A DNA stretch of 64,000 nucleotides, taken from Quercus robur. Its lineage: Eukaryota; Streptophyta; Magnoliopsida; Fagales; Fagaceae. The position numbers and the translations under genes were made by a program. A model generated the notes under the pieces. That model was not told where the DNA came from. It worked only from the letters and a program-made list of their open reading frames with translations, and did no database searches. Every line of letters starts with the position of its first letter. The stretch's first letter is position 1. Below, in pieces: positions 1 through 12,000 of this stretch. The stretch covers positions 30,108,782 to 30,172,781 of the forward strand of contig NC_065535.1 in assembly GCF_932294415.1 (NCBI RefSeq), given 5' to 3'.

Positions 1-678
1 TATTCCCCCCCCAAAAAAAAAAATCACATTTTAACATAAAATACTATATCTCAGCCTAAACAGTAAACTCGTGCTGATAAGGACTGTCTTTAAGCATTTC
101 TTAGTACAATGCTCGAACTATACTAAGAATTGCTGCAGAAGGACAAAATTATACATACTAGTTACGATAGAACTGCTTTGAAGACTTAATGCCCCCAGAA
201 TCCCAATGAGCTCTACCTCAAATGACACATCATCCTCTAATAATGGGATGGACAATGAGATCAAGAGACCATTTGGTTAGGCAATTTGGGAGCATAAAAG
301 TGCGTTTTTAAAACCCAAAACGCTGTTTCATAACAGCAACTCCTTGTAACTTTTTTATAAACGCTAATTTTAAACTCAAAACGCAGTCCATGGATTTATG
401 TAGTGGATGGTATTAGAAAAAATAAGACCATTGAACATCCATAGGAAAATCACAAATACTTAAAATGCTTGCAACATTACTGCTAAACCCAGACAATGTA
501 GAAAAGAATTAGGCCACTCAAAAGTCAAAACCCACAAAATACTAATTATAATCAACAAGATCAAAGCAAAATTTACACCCAAAACAAAATTACAATTGCA
601 CAATATAAATAAGTTGCCAATTTTGTTTATGCCCAACTAATAAAACGACTAAAAAATAAAGATAAAGCAACAACGAAC
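1..678 (-). other. Intron and beyond of the Kish-like gene, left edge
   Basis: I see no coding exon here. This should be the intron after the Kish-like exon 2 (679-785), continuing off the left edge. At 280-400 there is a stretch with repeated words of the type AAAACGC, resembling MITE debris. A C-run and an A-run sit at positions 5-23. I looked on the minus strand for the expected third Kish exon and did not find it. Confidence 0.4.
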
Positions 679-903
679 CCGGTTTTCTGTTCAAGAAAGG
701 TTGGGAACTGCATCTTCAGAAAAGTGCACGTGCAAATCACTAGCAGCACCACCGTCAAAAACGAATGGAAATTAAAAAGCGCTGACTGCAACCCATCAAC
801 AATTTAATTAAAATACAAAAAAAAAAAAAAAAAAAAAAAAATCAACCCAGTAAAACCCATCTCTGATTTCAATCAAATAAGGAGGAGAAAGTTTCATTAC
901 CAT
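679..903 (-). CDS. Kish/TMEM167-like secretory pathway membrane protein, first two coding exons (partial)
   Basis: Kish proteins are about 72-residue, two-pass Golgi membrane proteins linked to secretion. Exon 1 contributes only the start codon (903-901), which sits directly before a GT donor. Exon 2 is 785-679 (107 nt, 35 codons plus 2 nt) and starts after a CAG acceptor. It reads SALFNFHSFLTVVLLV then ICTCTFLKMQFPTFLEQKTG, i.e. the conserved N-terminal amphipathic start, the first membrane helix and the LEQ-x-TG motif of plant Kish. The remaining exon, with the second helix, must lie left of position 1. The frame is open and the phases agree (0 then 2). The call rests on recognising the N-terminal half from memory. 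A signal-anchor fragment of another small membrane protein is the alternative, but the motif match is strong. Confidence 0.82.
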
Positions 904-1150
904 ATCTGGGGTCTCCTTGGATTAAATTTTTTTTTTTTAAACAAAATCCAGATTTTTGAGTCTACGATAAAAGTGGAAATAGAGGATTAGAAAATTAAAT
1001 CAAAATAATAAATAGCGTATAATTTTGAAGAGAATAAGAATTGGATTGACTTGGGAATTGGGATGGGAGAGTGTTAAACTTACAGTTTTTGAGAGCTCCT
1101 TTTTTAATGAAGTAAGAGGAAAAAGAAAGAATGAGTTTTGGGTTTTTTTT
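904..1150 (-). promoter_or_regulatory. 5' UTR with probable leader intron of the Kish-like gene
   Basis: On the minus strand a GTAAGT-type donor follows position 1084, and an AG acceptor precedes 915. This predicts a leader intron of about 168 bp (1083-916), ending 12 nt before the start codon. The transcript probably starts near 1120-1150. There is no clear TATA box. The upstream 1160-1640 is AT-rich, with poly-T tracts, and contains no gene I can recognise. Confidence 0.4.
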
Positions 1151-1876
1151 TTTTTCCCGTTTTCCTTAGGTTAAACGACTTCGTTTGGACATCAGTCAAT
1201 TCCACACAAAAGTCAAAACAGCCTTCATGCAACCAGTAGTAATCAATCATGGATCGGTTGGGTTGGAATTGTGGTATTTTTCAAGGATGTATTTGGGTTG
1301 ATGAATTTTCAATCCAGCCCAATCCATATTACTTTTACAAGTTTAAAACCCAACTCATGAGGGTTTGTTTTGGTCATCGACAGAACTGTAAAACAAACTA
1401 AATTATATATTCAAACTTAATTCTTTTTTTTTTTTTTTGTTAACAAACTCAAGCTTGTTTGTTCATGAATTACTTTGATTTTTTTTGTTCATATATGATA
1501 AATGCTACAACTACAAAATTTTCACATATTAATACTTATAATTAAGAACTAAATTATAATTGAAATTATTATGTTTGAGTTAATTAGATAGAATATTTTT
1601 GCTTATGAAATTATGAAAATGAGATTCACCTCATTTTTACTATTGTTCAGGGGCCTTTTTCGGTTGTCCAGCCACGTGTGGTCCGTTGGAGGGATGACCT
1701 TACTAGGCCTGGGTTCTTTTTGGGGAGTTGCGTCCGGAACTCAACATTGGGTCATATGGTCCAACAGCTACCGGTATATTTTTAAGCCTACAAAATCATT
1801 AAGGCCAAAATCTATGAATCACGATAATGGTTGAGTAAATATGTAATATGTGTTTGATATGATAGCTTTGATTAGT

Positions 1877-2412
1877 AGTTGTAATAGTAGTTGAAATTAA
1901 GTAATATGTATTTAAATGTGAAGCAATCATATACTCAATGATGTAAATTTAAGGATATGGAAGTAAAGTCACTTATCTTTGTATGGTTTATAGCTCCAGC
2001 TATATAGCATCAGTGAGCTGATAGGATTCTAGCAGAATGCCAGCAGTAGAGGCTAGTTAAGCTTGCTCCTCTTATCATGCATTTAAATGAGTTTAAGCCT
2101 TAGTTAATAGTTGTAATAGTAGTTGGAATAAAGTAATATGTATTTAAATGTGAAGTAATCATGTATTCAATGATGTAAATTTAAAGATATGGAAGCTGAG
2201 TCACTTATCTCTAATGGTTTGCAGCCCCAGCAGTGTAGCATCAGTGAGTAGATAGCATCCTAGCAGAGTGACTCCGGCGGTAGAAAGGCAATTTGCTATG
2301 ATGACTTCAAGATTGAAGGGGACAAATGGGTGTAACTGGAGGGAGAGAGAGTATGTCGGGCTGTGTGTAGGGGCTGGTTAAGCTTGCCCCTCTTATCATG
2401 CACTTAAATGAG
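1877..2412. repeat. Direct duplication of a block of about 220-310 bp
   Basis: The block 1877-2096 recurs at 2104-2412, with shared words such as AAGTAATATGTATTTAAATG, GCATCAGTGAG and CTCTTATCATGCA in the same order. The second copy carries an extra 80 bp before its last shared word. It lies inside the 1644-4917 repeat. Confidence 0.7.
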
Positions 2413-2458
2413 TTTCTCATTCGACAATGCTCTTTTAATTGTTGTAAAATTATGAATA

Positions 2459-2675
2459 GTGTTGCCTTCCATGAGAAGGGCTTTCATATGGAGTATATGT
2501 GCCTTCTAAGAAAATGGTTTTATGTAAGAAGTAGTTGTGCCTTCTAAGAGAAGGGTTTTTGTAAGAAGTAGTTGTGCCTTCTAAGAGAAGTGTTTTGATA
2601 TAAGATCTTGGTGCCTTCTAGGAGAAGGGCTTTAGTAATAGAAGTTCATGCCTTCCATGAGAAGGGCTTTTAGTA
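2459..2675. repeat. Minisatellite with GCCTTCTAAGAGAAGGG core
   Basis: Five to six units of about 35-45 bp share the core GCCTTC(T/C)A-GAGAAGGGCTTTT. The core itself is a partial palindrome (CCTTCTAAGAGAAGG), so the block could form hairpins. It is inside the 1644-4917 repeat. Confidence 0.7.
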
Positions 2676-3470
2676 TGAATGTTTGATATCTCTTGAAAAG
2701 TGTGGAGATGATAAAAGATATAGATATTTTGTCGGATGAAGTATTTGTAATATGTATGATATATAGAAGTATGAGAGATATGGAGGTTAAGGATAGTAAA
2801 AATATGAGATTATAACTGCTGGAGAAGTTGTAGAGATTGCTTTCCTAGAGGAAAGATTTTGTAAGAGAAGAGTATGGAGATGTGTTTTGGTATTTGGAGA
2901 TAGGAGCAGTAATATAGATGTGTTTTCTGAATATGGAGGGTGAGAGAATGAGTATAAGAGAGTAATGGTATTGTAGTGTGTTTAACAAAGCTGCTGAGAT
3001 TTTCTGCTGGGATTGTATGAAGGCTTATGAATGGCATTTATGAACTAAGGGCTGAAGAGTTTAGTTTCTAATTTAGAAACTAAAAATCTCATAAGCTCAA
3101 AACTTCATTAAGAGTTTAAGAAGATTATTAGATGGAGAGAAAAGTTTATAAGAGAGTTCCCCTCCATTGGTGTCCCCCTTTTAAGGTGTTCATCAAGGGT
3201 CCCCCTTTAGAGCTGAGTTTAAGGGGGTATTTTAGCAAAGAATCTCAGCCAAAATCTGTCCCAAACAGCAATGAATTTTCAGAGAATCCATCTTAAGATT
3301 TGGCCAAGAATGGTATGTTTTGGCTTAAGGTATTCTTGCTATTTTGGGTAAGAGCTACTAGGGAAAGAATAGTAGAAAAAGGAAGGTATTTTAACAAGAG
3401 AAAGGTAGTCTCAATAGTTGGTTTTGGTTTTAGCCAAATGTGGAAAAAATTAGTAATGCTCAGGCTGCTG

Positions 3471-3615
3471 GGTCAGCTGTCACAGCTGTTCTGAAAAGGC
3501 TGTCCCAATTGTCAGGAAAAGCTGTGACATCTATCATGAAAAAGTTGTCCCAGCTATCAGAAAAAGTTATGACAGCTATCATGAGACAGTTGTCACAGCT
3601 ATCATAAAACAGCTG
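3471..3615. repeat. Tandem repeat of about 23-26 bp with AGCTGT/GACAGCTATCA words
   Basis: Alternating words of the type CTGTCCCAGCTATCA and GACAGCTATCATGA occur six times or so in 145 bp. It is a degenerate short tandem array inside the 1644-4917 repeat. Confidence 0.6.
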
Positions 3616-5309
3616 CTTGCTTTGAGCAAAAGCCAATGAGGTCAGATGGATGATTTCAGACTGCTGGAGAGGATATTCAGCATTTATTGAATGGATTTGG
3701 CTGAAAATGATAAGATCTCTTTGAAGGGTATCTTGCTATTTTAGGTATAGCAGCTGGTTGCTGGGATTTCAGCATTAAATGGCTGATGATATTACTCCCA
3801 GCCAGGTGTCAAGTGCTGAATACACTGCTGAGGTTCAGCTGGAAATGTTTCATTTTTTGGGTGTTTGTGTTTTTGGTGCAAGGTTCCATTACAACACATT
3901 TCTAGCAAGTAATAGAAGGATTGGTTGAAAGTTAATGAAGTTTTGGAGATTTAGTCAAGGTCTCATTGGGCTGTGACATAATCTTGGTGAGCAAGAAGAG
4001 TATTTAATGCTTTGCTCTAGTAACTGGTAGAGACATATATGGTCTGATTGTGGTAGACAGCAGCTGAGTATTAGAGATATCATTAATATTTTGTATATAG
4101 TTGGAGATTAAAGATAGCCAATCAGATTAGGCCATGTGTTTAAGTTCGATTTTAGCTGAAAGAAGTAATGAGATTTATGTAGAATAATATAATGAAATTT
4201 CTAAATTTGTAAGTAATAGCTCGGGATTGAATGAACAGTTACCCAGCAGTAGATGGCTGGAGATATTGAGTATTTGTCACATGATGAATATTAAGTTTTA
4301 GGAAAAAAACAATGGGGAATTTTATCATTTAAAGTGTTATGTGATAAGAAATGCTTACCATATGTTACCCACTACACACGGACTCGTCAGAGTTTAGGGA
4401 GTTGGAAAAGACACGCCAAGTAACATGTTTTTTTGTCAACTATAAACCACTGGAGCTTTACTGAACATACCTCTTGGCCCTCCAAACCACGACTCCCAAA
4501 GTTTCCCCAAAGAGACTTAAGAGCTTGGGTCATAAGCCAAAGATGAGATGACGTACCTCGGGTTTTGTTGTTATTTTGTGTAAATATGAGCTTTTGTTGA
4601 AGAAACTGCTTGCCATGAGTGTAAGAGAGGTAATATAGGCCGTGAGTTTTGATTCATTACTTAAGCCTAATCCATATTTTGATGTTGATGATATCGTGGG
4701 GTTATGATCCCAATTGATGAAGAGGAAATGTGGACCATGAATTTGCCTTTCGAAGTAAGGATTTTGTGGGTCATGTGAGCCCAATCTATGTAGTTGAATG
4801 AGATATGAGCTTATTTTGGGTTTTAAATAGATTTACCAAAAAAATCAATAATATGTTGATGTGGCATGGATTGCCAATGAAGTAATGCCACATGGGCCGG
4901 AAAAATGGTCCTCAACAATTACAAAACTAACTTATTATATAATAACTAAATTTATATATAATAATATAATTTATTTGTGAAATTTTTTACTGAGATAATT
5001 CAAGAGCAAGGATTTGCTGCAAATTAAGTTGCAGCAACTTTTGCAAAATGCACACATGTCAAGTGGCTATTTGGTGAAAGATTCAATATTGACAATGAAA
5101 TTTTTATTTAAATATAAGTCTGGACAGGTATCTATTTAAGGCATTGACATGTATGCATTTTTGTAGGAGTTGTTACAACTTAGTTTGCAGCAAATCATTT
5201 TCTATAATTCAATATCAGTTATATCTAAGCATGTTTTTATAAATGTCTACGTGTGAATCTAAGCATGTTTTTATAAATGTCTACGTGTGAATATATAATG
5301 TTTTATATT

Positions 5310-5476
5310 GTGGGTTCCAGTTAGCTCAACTGGTAAAGTCTCTAATGGTTGTATAAGAGATCTAGGGTTCAATCTCCGCCTACACCAAAAATTGATTGGT
5401 GTCTTAGTCTGATGATAAAAAACTATCATCAGGAGTGGATGCCATAAGTTAAAACTCTCTCTAAAAAAAAAAAAAA
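5310..5476 (+). mobile_element. tRNA-derived SINE, copy 1 (full length)
   Basis: The head is tRNA-like, with an A box (TAGCTCAACTGG at 5322-5333) and a B box (GGTTCAATCTCC near 5366-5377). A unique body follows (TTGGTGT-TTAGTCTGATGAT), and the element ends in a 14-nt A tail. It is flanked by a perfect 10-bp target duplication, GTTTTATATT, at 5300-5309 and 5477-5486. A related copy lies at 38284-38448 and a 3' fragment at 38537-38577. Confidence 0.88.
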
Positions 5477-5486
5477 GTTTTATATT

Positions 5487-6054
5487 CAGTGAATTAGGGT
5501 TCAAATCCTCCTTCCTCATTGTTGTAATTGTAACTATTAAACTGTAAACAAATAAAAATAGAAATCAAGTCTCATGCTTTTGAGTTTATTCACAAACACA
5601 TTATAATGTTTAAACTCGACTCATTTAATAGTGAAATTTACATTTGGGTTTAAGTTTGTCTTGTTTGCTCAATAAATAAAGGTTTAACACTTTAAAGTTT
5701 TAGAATTTAGATTTTCCTTTATATTTTATATTTCATTGTTAGCACATCAACTTATCACATATGCTAGTTGACCCAATTAAATGATGACACATGGATTTAC
5801 CTATTATTTGTAATAAAATAACTAAAAAAAAATTCCGGATTAAAATTTAAAATAGATAGTTTGAGAGTTGAGACCAAATAGGCAAATAGCATATTTTCAA
5901 ACCCCCTTCCAAAAAAAGAAAAGAAAAGAAAAAGAGCAATTCATAAACATAGTCACTCCCGCGTACCGCCACTGGCATATTTTCAGTGTATCTTCGAGAC
6001 TAGGCTTCAGGGCTCCATTCATTGGTGACAATTTGACAGTCCGTGACTCTGAAA
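5487..6054 (+). promoter_or_regulatory. Upstream region and 5' UTR of the ZGRF1-like gene
   Basis: This is an AT-rich intergenic stretch up to about 5930, followed by more GC-balanced sequence that probably holds the leader of the gene starting at 6055. I see no convincing TATA box. A purine run (AAAGAAAAGAAAAG type) lies at 5916-5935. Confidence 0.35.
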
Positions 6055-9000
6055 ATGGCGGAGGTGAAGCGGTGGAGCGTGACATACACAAAGCACGTGA
6101 AGCAGAAGCGCAAGGTTTACCAAGACGGTTTCTTAGACCTCCACTTCTCCACCAACAAGGTCTTCTTCTTCTTCTACTCTTTTTTTCTATTTCCAGCCCT
6201 AATATTGACGAGAAATTTTAATTTTACTTGGATTTTTCAGTTAAGTAAATATTATTGAAATTTCGTGTTAAGCACTCTCTAAATTAGACAAACTAACCGG
6301 AAATGTTGCAAAATTCTGAGCTCGAACGATCAAATTTGTATATAAATTCGTAGTTTATGTACTTATAAATTCAAGCTAATGTGACTGTTATTTTTATTTT
6401 TTATAATTACCGGCTTATTCATTTTCTAGATCAAAATTTATTTCCAAATTGATTTACTCAATGTGTTTATGTCGTATTATACTAGCTTCACTAGAAGATT
6501 ATGCTTTTATCTTTCATGAAAGTTTTAATTTTAGCAAATTATAAAGTTATTCAAGGTGGTTATAAATTTTAATTTTACAAAAACCGGCTTGTGCATTTTC
6601 TGGATCAAAATTAAGATCCGAAATTGATTTACTCGAGGTGTTTTTGTTGTATTAGGCTTGCTTTACTTGAAGGTTATGCTTTTATCTTTTATGATTTTTT
6701 TTTTTTTTTTTTAAGCAAATTATGAAGAAATTAGAATTTGATATTGGATTGATGTTTGGTATACAGGTCATGCTCTACGATGATTGCGAGAAGCTATTGG
6801 AATGCAGGATCTTGAAGAAAGATGAAGCAGTTAGTTGCGGCGAAACACTGACATTCAATGCATATCTCATTGATGTTGGCGAACCCGAGGGTGATCATAA
6901 GCCTACAATATCTGGTTTGAATTGTCAAGGAAGAGATGAGAAAATCACTGAGAAACCGAGTCATTGGCGTGGACAAAAGTTTAGGAATCATTCGATTTCT
7001 TTTGGTATTTAGCCTTATGATGTTTTGCTTAAGAACTTTTCAGTTAATAAGTTTTCAGTCACGTTTTCAGTTTTGTTTATTTCTTTTGCTTTCCATTCCG
7101 AAGATAGAAAGAACAATGTGGAGATGAACAAAGCACGGCCAACTTTGAGCCCATCACAGAAGATTATTAGAGGTTAGGATAATGACTTAGATGATTTGAT
7201 TTGTAGTTTCATACAACATTGGCAATGTCAATTTCTTTTTTTCTTTTTTTCCTTTTTCTCTCGAGGCTAGTTGTTATTTGTTAGATTAATGGTTAAGTGA
7301 TTAAATTCACACTTTTCTATCAACTTAACATATTGGTATAAGTGGTACTTTATCATGGTATTAGAGTAGAGCTGGTGGTCTAGGATTTGAAGCCTGTTTC
7401 CACTCTATCTCATATTTAAAGTTAAATTTCACTTGTTAGGCCTCACTTATTGAGGGGAAGTCTCAGCCCACATGTGGGGTGGAGTCTCAGATTAATGGTT
7501 ATTTGATTAAACTCACCATTTACTATTTTGGGACAAGTGGTAGTTTATCACTAGAATAAGAGGATATTGGGTTTTTGACACATTAAGTAATGGATCATAT
7601 TTAAGCTGGTGTAGACTAATGCTACTGGGCAACCTAAATTTTTGGTGAAAATATCCAGTTCAGATGTAATTAGCTTTACTGTTTACTTTTCATTAAAGAC
7701 GACAATTGTCTGAGTCAATCAGCATTCAAGGATTTCCCCACAAAAGAAGTGCATTTTTCCTAACATTGGTGTAGTGCATGTATATCACCTGGTCCTGGTG
7801 AGCTTCTAAAAGTTTCTTGCATTTCAGAGTTTAAGAAGAGCGAACTGCACAAGTATAAAGCACCACAGAGTAGTCCAGATACAAAAAAACCAAGCGCAAC
7901 AGGTTAGATTGTTAATTTGCTGCTGTGCCTTTGATGGACACAAGGTTTTTTTTACTGCATTGTGAATATGACTTTTTTCTTTCGGGCAACGTGTCTTATG
8001 AAATGCTGAAGCATTACAGAACTTTCATTACTATAATGACAAAGGGTTGGTTAATTGTCAAATTGATACTTGTTGCTTCCTGTTGCTTCAGCTCCAGGGG
8101 ATTTATTGCATTCTTCTCTGTTAATTATTTTTTCCTAGTTTTGCTTTAGCTGTTTAATTTGTTCCCCTTTGCAAGCTTTCCTTTATAATTTTTTTGGCTC
8201 TTTGTGTTCACCATGGTGAACATAAAGTGTTATTTTTTTAAATAAAGCAATTCTACTTATTAAAAAAAAAAGTGTTCCCCTTTGCAATATAGAATGGCAG
8301 GTTCTGTACACTACACAAATAACTCAAAAGGCCAAAAAGTATCATGATGGATTTCTACGACTTCCAACATGCGGAACTCTTGGGAGGCAGGTTGACTTTG
8401 CTATTTTCATTGAATTTATTTTTACAAGGCCATTCATCTTGTTTGTTGATCTAAATAAAATAAAATCAAAAACCATTCAATAACTCACTCATTCTTTATG
8501 TCCTTTTCCAAGCTAATTTATTTTGATTGCATACCTGACTTTAACACTCAGCTTTTTGGGTCTCTATTCAGGTGATCCTATTTGATGCAAGCAGAAAACT
8601 ATTAGATAGCAGGTTCCTTAAGAAAGATGAAGTGATAAGATCTGGTGAATCAGTAGCTTTTGATGGTCATTTGGTTGAAGTTGGAGAACTTGATGGAGAC
8701 CATAAACCTCTCATGGATTTGAATGTTCAAGGAAACAATCTCAATGTTGTTAAGAAAAATGGGATAATGCATGGACAAGAGAACTGTATTAACCTCAATA
8801 AACCTGTTGGCCAAGGTTGGTTCCTATATTTATCAACATTAATTCTTCAAATTTTTGCTTTCTCACAGTGATTGTTTAATGTATTCTACCTCCTCAGCTG
8901 CTTTAAAGTATTTTCACTTTTTGTTTTTTCTCTCCCTTAGTCTTCTATGCCTTTACAATTGATATATTGCTTTAGTTTTGGGATTTGGAAGCATTTGCAT

Positions 9001-12000
9001 ACTTTTGTGTTTCAAATATCTGTGCTCCAAGGGCCTTCCACCCCCCCCCCCCCCCCCCTTTCTTTTGCCTTGTTTTGGGAGTTGAAATGGAGTTTTGTCC
9101 CTGACATATGATTGCTAGCATGATACTTCATCCTCAAAATGTTACTGATTTCATTTCAGAGTTCAAGAAGAGTGAACTGGACAAGTATGGAGCACCAAAG
9201 AGTATTCAGGATACAGAAAATACTAGTTTAACAGGTCAGTTTGTGAGTTTGCTACTGCATTAATACCATTTCGTGACCCTTATTAACTCACAAGCTGAAG
9301 TTTTGGTCCTAAAAATGGTTGAGAAACTCAAATGTCATTGCTACATTGTCAACCATACCTTGGATCAGGTTGTAAAGGGAATCGTGGGATGAGCCTTAAG
9401 TTCAAATCTTATTATTAAAAAATAGAAGTTAAAATAAAATAAATATTTTACCTAGCATGTCCCCATATGTGTTTCGGATTGTATGTTATGTATATATTTT
9501 CATTTGGAATGCTTTATGAATAAAAAATGCTATGTAATTGAGCTGTTCATATTCATCAAATGCAATAGTTTTTATTTATAAGGCCATTGGAATTTCAATA
9601 CTTGTGATATGCTTGAAGCTTACAGCTGTTTCTATGCTGTCATGTATGAAGACCATATTCTGATACAGGCATAATTGTGAATGTCATGCATTGGCATTGC
9701 AGCATGTCAAAGATCGATATGAATGAGAATAATGCAACAAAACTGGCTTTTCTAGATTCTCCATGTTTATAATTCTAAAGCAATTCGTGTGCATTTACAG
9801 AAACTTGATTTGCCTAATTTCATCAATTAGTTCAACAATCAACACAGTCAAAATAACAGAACAAAAATTGATTGTTGTTTCTTGTCTAGGATTCTTTTAT
9901 TATTATTATTTTTACATTGCAGTGGAATCTCGGATCTCCCTTGGGATCTATTGCATATTGTCCTAGTTGTTTTATCTTCTTTTCTGTTTTTTTCCCAGGT
10001 TAACATGTCATTTTTTTTACATATAGAATGGCAGGTCCTGTACACTACACAATTAACTCAAAAAGCCAAGAAGTATCATGACGGTTTCTTGCGACTTGCA
10101 ATTTGCGGCTCCCTGGGGAGGCAGGTCAATTTCAGAACTATAGTTTGTCTTAGTCTCAAGATAATTATCTTGTTTGTTGGCCTTGGTGGAGACCCGTTCA
10201 ATTAATTTTTTCATATCATTGATTTTTTACTTTTCCCTGTCACCCACTGCATAACTGACTGAGCAACAATGTAATTAAGCATCCCCTGTAAAGTGATACA
10301 TTTAGTTTCTAGATTGACTTGCTTTTATTTTCTTCTTTCACTGGTGTTCTGTCCATATTGATGCATAAGCTTCCTTTTTCGGTCCCTTTTCAGGTGTTGC
10401 TATATGATGCAAGCAGGAAACTTATAGATAGCAGGTTTCTGAAGAAAGGTCAAGCTATAAGATCTGGTGAATCAATAGCATTTGATGCTCATTTGATTGA
10501 CATTGGAGAACCTGAAGGAAACTATAAATCTCCAGTAGATTTGATTCATTTGAATATTCAAGGGAAAGATGGAAATATCATTAAAAAATCAGGATTAATG
10601 CATGGGCAACAGGATTGTCATAAAGACAGAAAATCCATTGTAAAGGGTTAGTGTAATTGTTTGTTATCAACTTGATACTCTTCTAATTGTTTATTATCTG
10701 TTTTAAAAACGTTTTAATTTATTTATCAAAAAAAAAAAAAAAAAAAAAACTCGATACTCTTCTAAATAAAAGTCATCTCCTGGAATAAATAAAATATGTA
10801 AAAAATAAAGATAAATCTATTCCCAGTATCTCTTTTACTCTCATCTGAAAATATTTTGGACTGATTGTACAGGGGCACTGCAAATCAATGCACATTCAGA
10901 AAAAGATTCAGATTCAAAATTTAGCATCTCTAGTGTAGATGAGATCAAATTAAGCAGCAGAGTACCTACAGAAAAGCCTTTGCGTGACGGTGAGTTAAAG
11001 GTTGCACTGCATCACAGAAAGCAACATTATAAACTTTAAAAAGTTGTCTTTTCTTTTTTATCATTTGTTTCTTTTTGGTGGCACATTAACTTTGTTTACA
11101 TAATACAAGTTTCCTTATATCTTCCCATCCTACATAATATAAAGTTTTAGAAGGTAAAAAAATGGTGAATGTCCTGCCACCAGGCCCAAGACTAGATGTA
11201 TGATTTCTAATGCAACTAATGTTGGCCAAGTCACACTTCGTAGATTTTATGCAAAATGGTACTCTTTTGGGTGTCCCATTTAACTTTTTAGACACATCTC
11301 TAGTTTTCTTTAATGCTTTTGGAAGTTTGTGAGGGAATGAATGCGCTAGTAAAATATGAGGTCCTAGTGCTTCTGTTTCTGCCTTTCACTTCTTAAATAG
11401 CCATTAGTTACGTTATACACTCAACAGAATTGAGGATTGGTCTGTGTGTCTCCTACCATAGAATGTCTAATGGCATCAGTCCTAGAGACACTCAGTTCAT
11501 CTGTCATGTTAAACTTTGGTCTGCTTTAAAGATAATTAAATAGTCTAATAAACTTCATTTCTGATCTCAACTCATTGCTGCATTAAATCTATCTGCCAGT
11601 GATTCATGGTTTCCATTTGTGCAGCCCATAAAATCTTGTCTTTCCTCCAAAAACCTACGGCTTGGGGAAGCAATGTTGTAGGCAATATGGACGACTGCAA
11701 AATTGAACCAGCTTCCACTACTAAGGGACATCAATTTTCAGATGTTATTGTACTGGATTTTCCTGAAGATGGTGAAATAGTGAGAGCATCTTTGCAATGT
11801 CATGAATCAAATCAAAATGCAGGTGTTGTGGAATCAAGTCAAAATTTAGGCATGGGAGAATCAAGTAAAAATATAGGCATTGGGAATTCCCCTAATCTTA
11901 TGTCTTTGGAAGGCAAGTTTTAATATAATATTGTGCATCTACGTTTCTCTATTTTTTAATTTTAATATTTAACTAAATAGAAAGCTTGACCTGAATGAAT

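Larger units (their letters stand above)
1644..4917. mobile_element. 3.3 kb non-coding repeat with TGTT...AACA inverted ends (possible large solo LTR)
   Basis: The two ends are imperfect inverted repeats of about 20 bp: the left end starts TGTTCAGGGGCCTTTTTCGG, and the reverse complement of the right end starts TGTTGAGGACCATTTTTCCG. No long ORF lies between them. The flanking pentamers are ACTAT and ATTAC, a poor target duplication, so age or a wrong boundary is possible. The interior contains three sets of direct repeats (separate entries). TG...CA ends and no coding content fit an old solo LTR or a LARD-type element. A non-autonomous DNA transposon is the alternative. Confidence 0.4.

Noticed and set aside
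5316-5390. tRNA gene in the SINE head
   Set aside because: A and B boxes are present but the acceptor and anticodon stems do not pair as in a functional tRNA, and the unit continues into a SINE body with an A tail and target duplication.
5868-6221. 117-codon frame overlapping the ZGRF1-like first exon
   Set aside because: It lies in another frame of the 5' UTR and exon 1; the frame starting at 6055 carries the conserved domain and joins exon 2 in phase.
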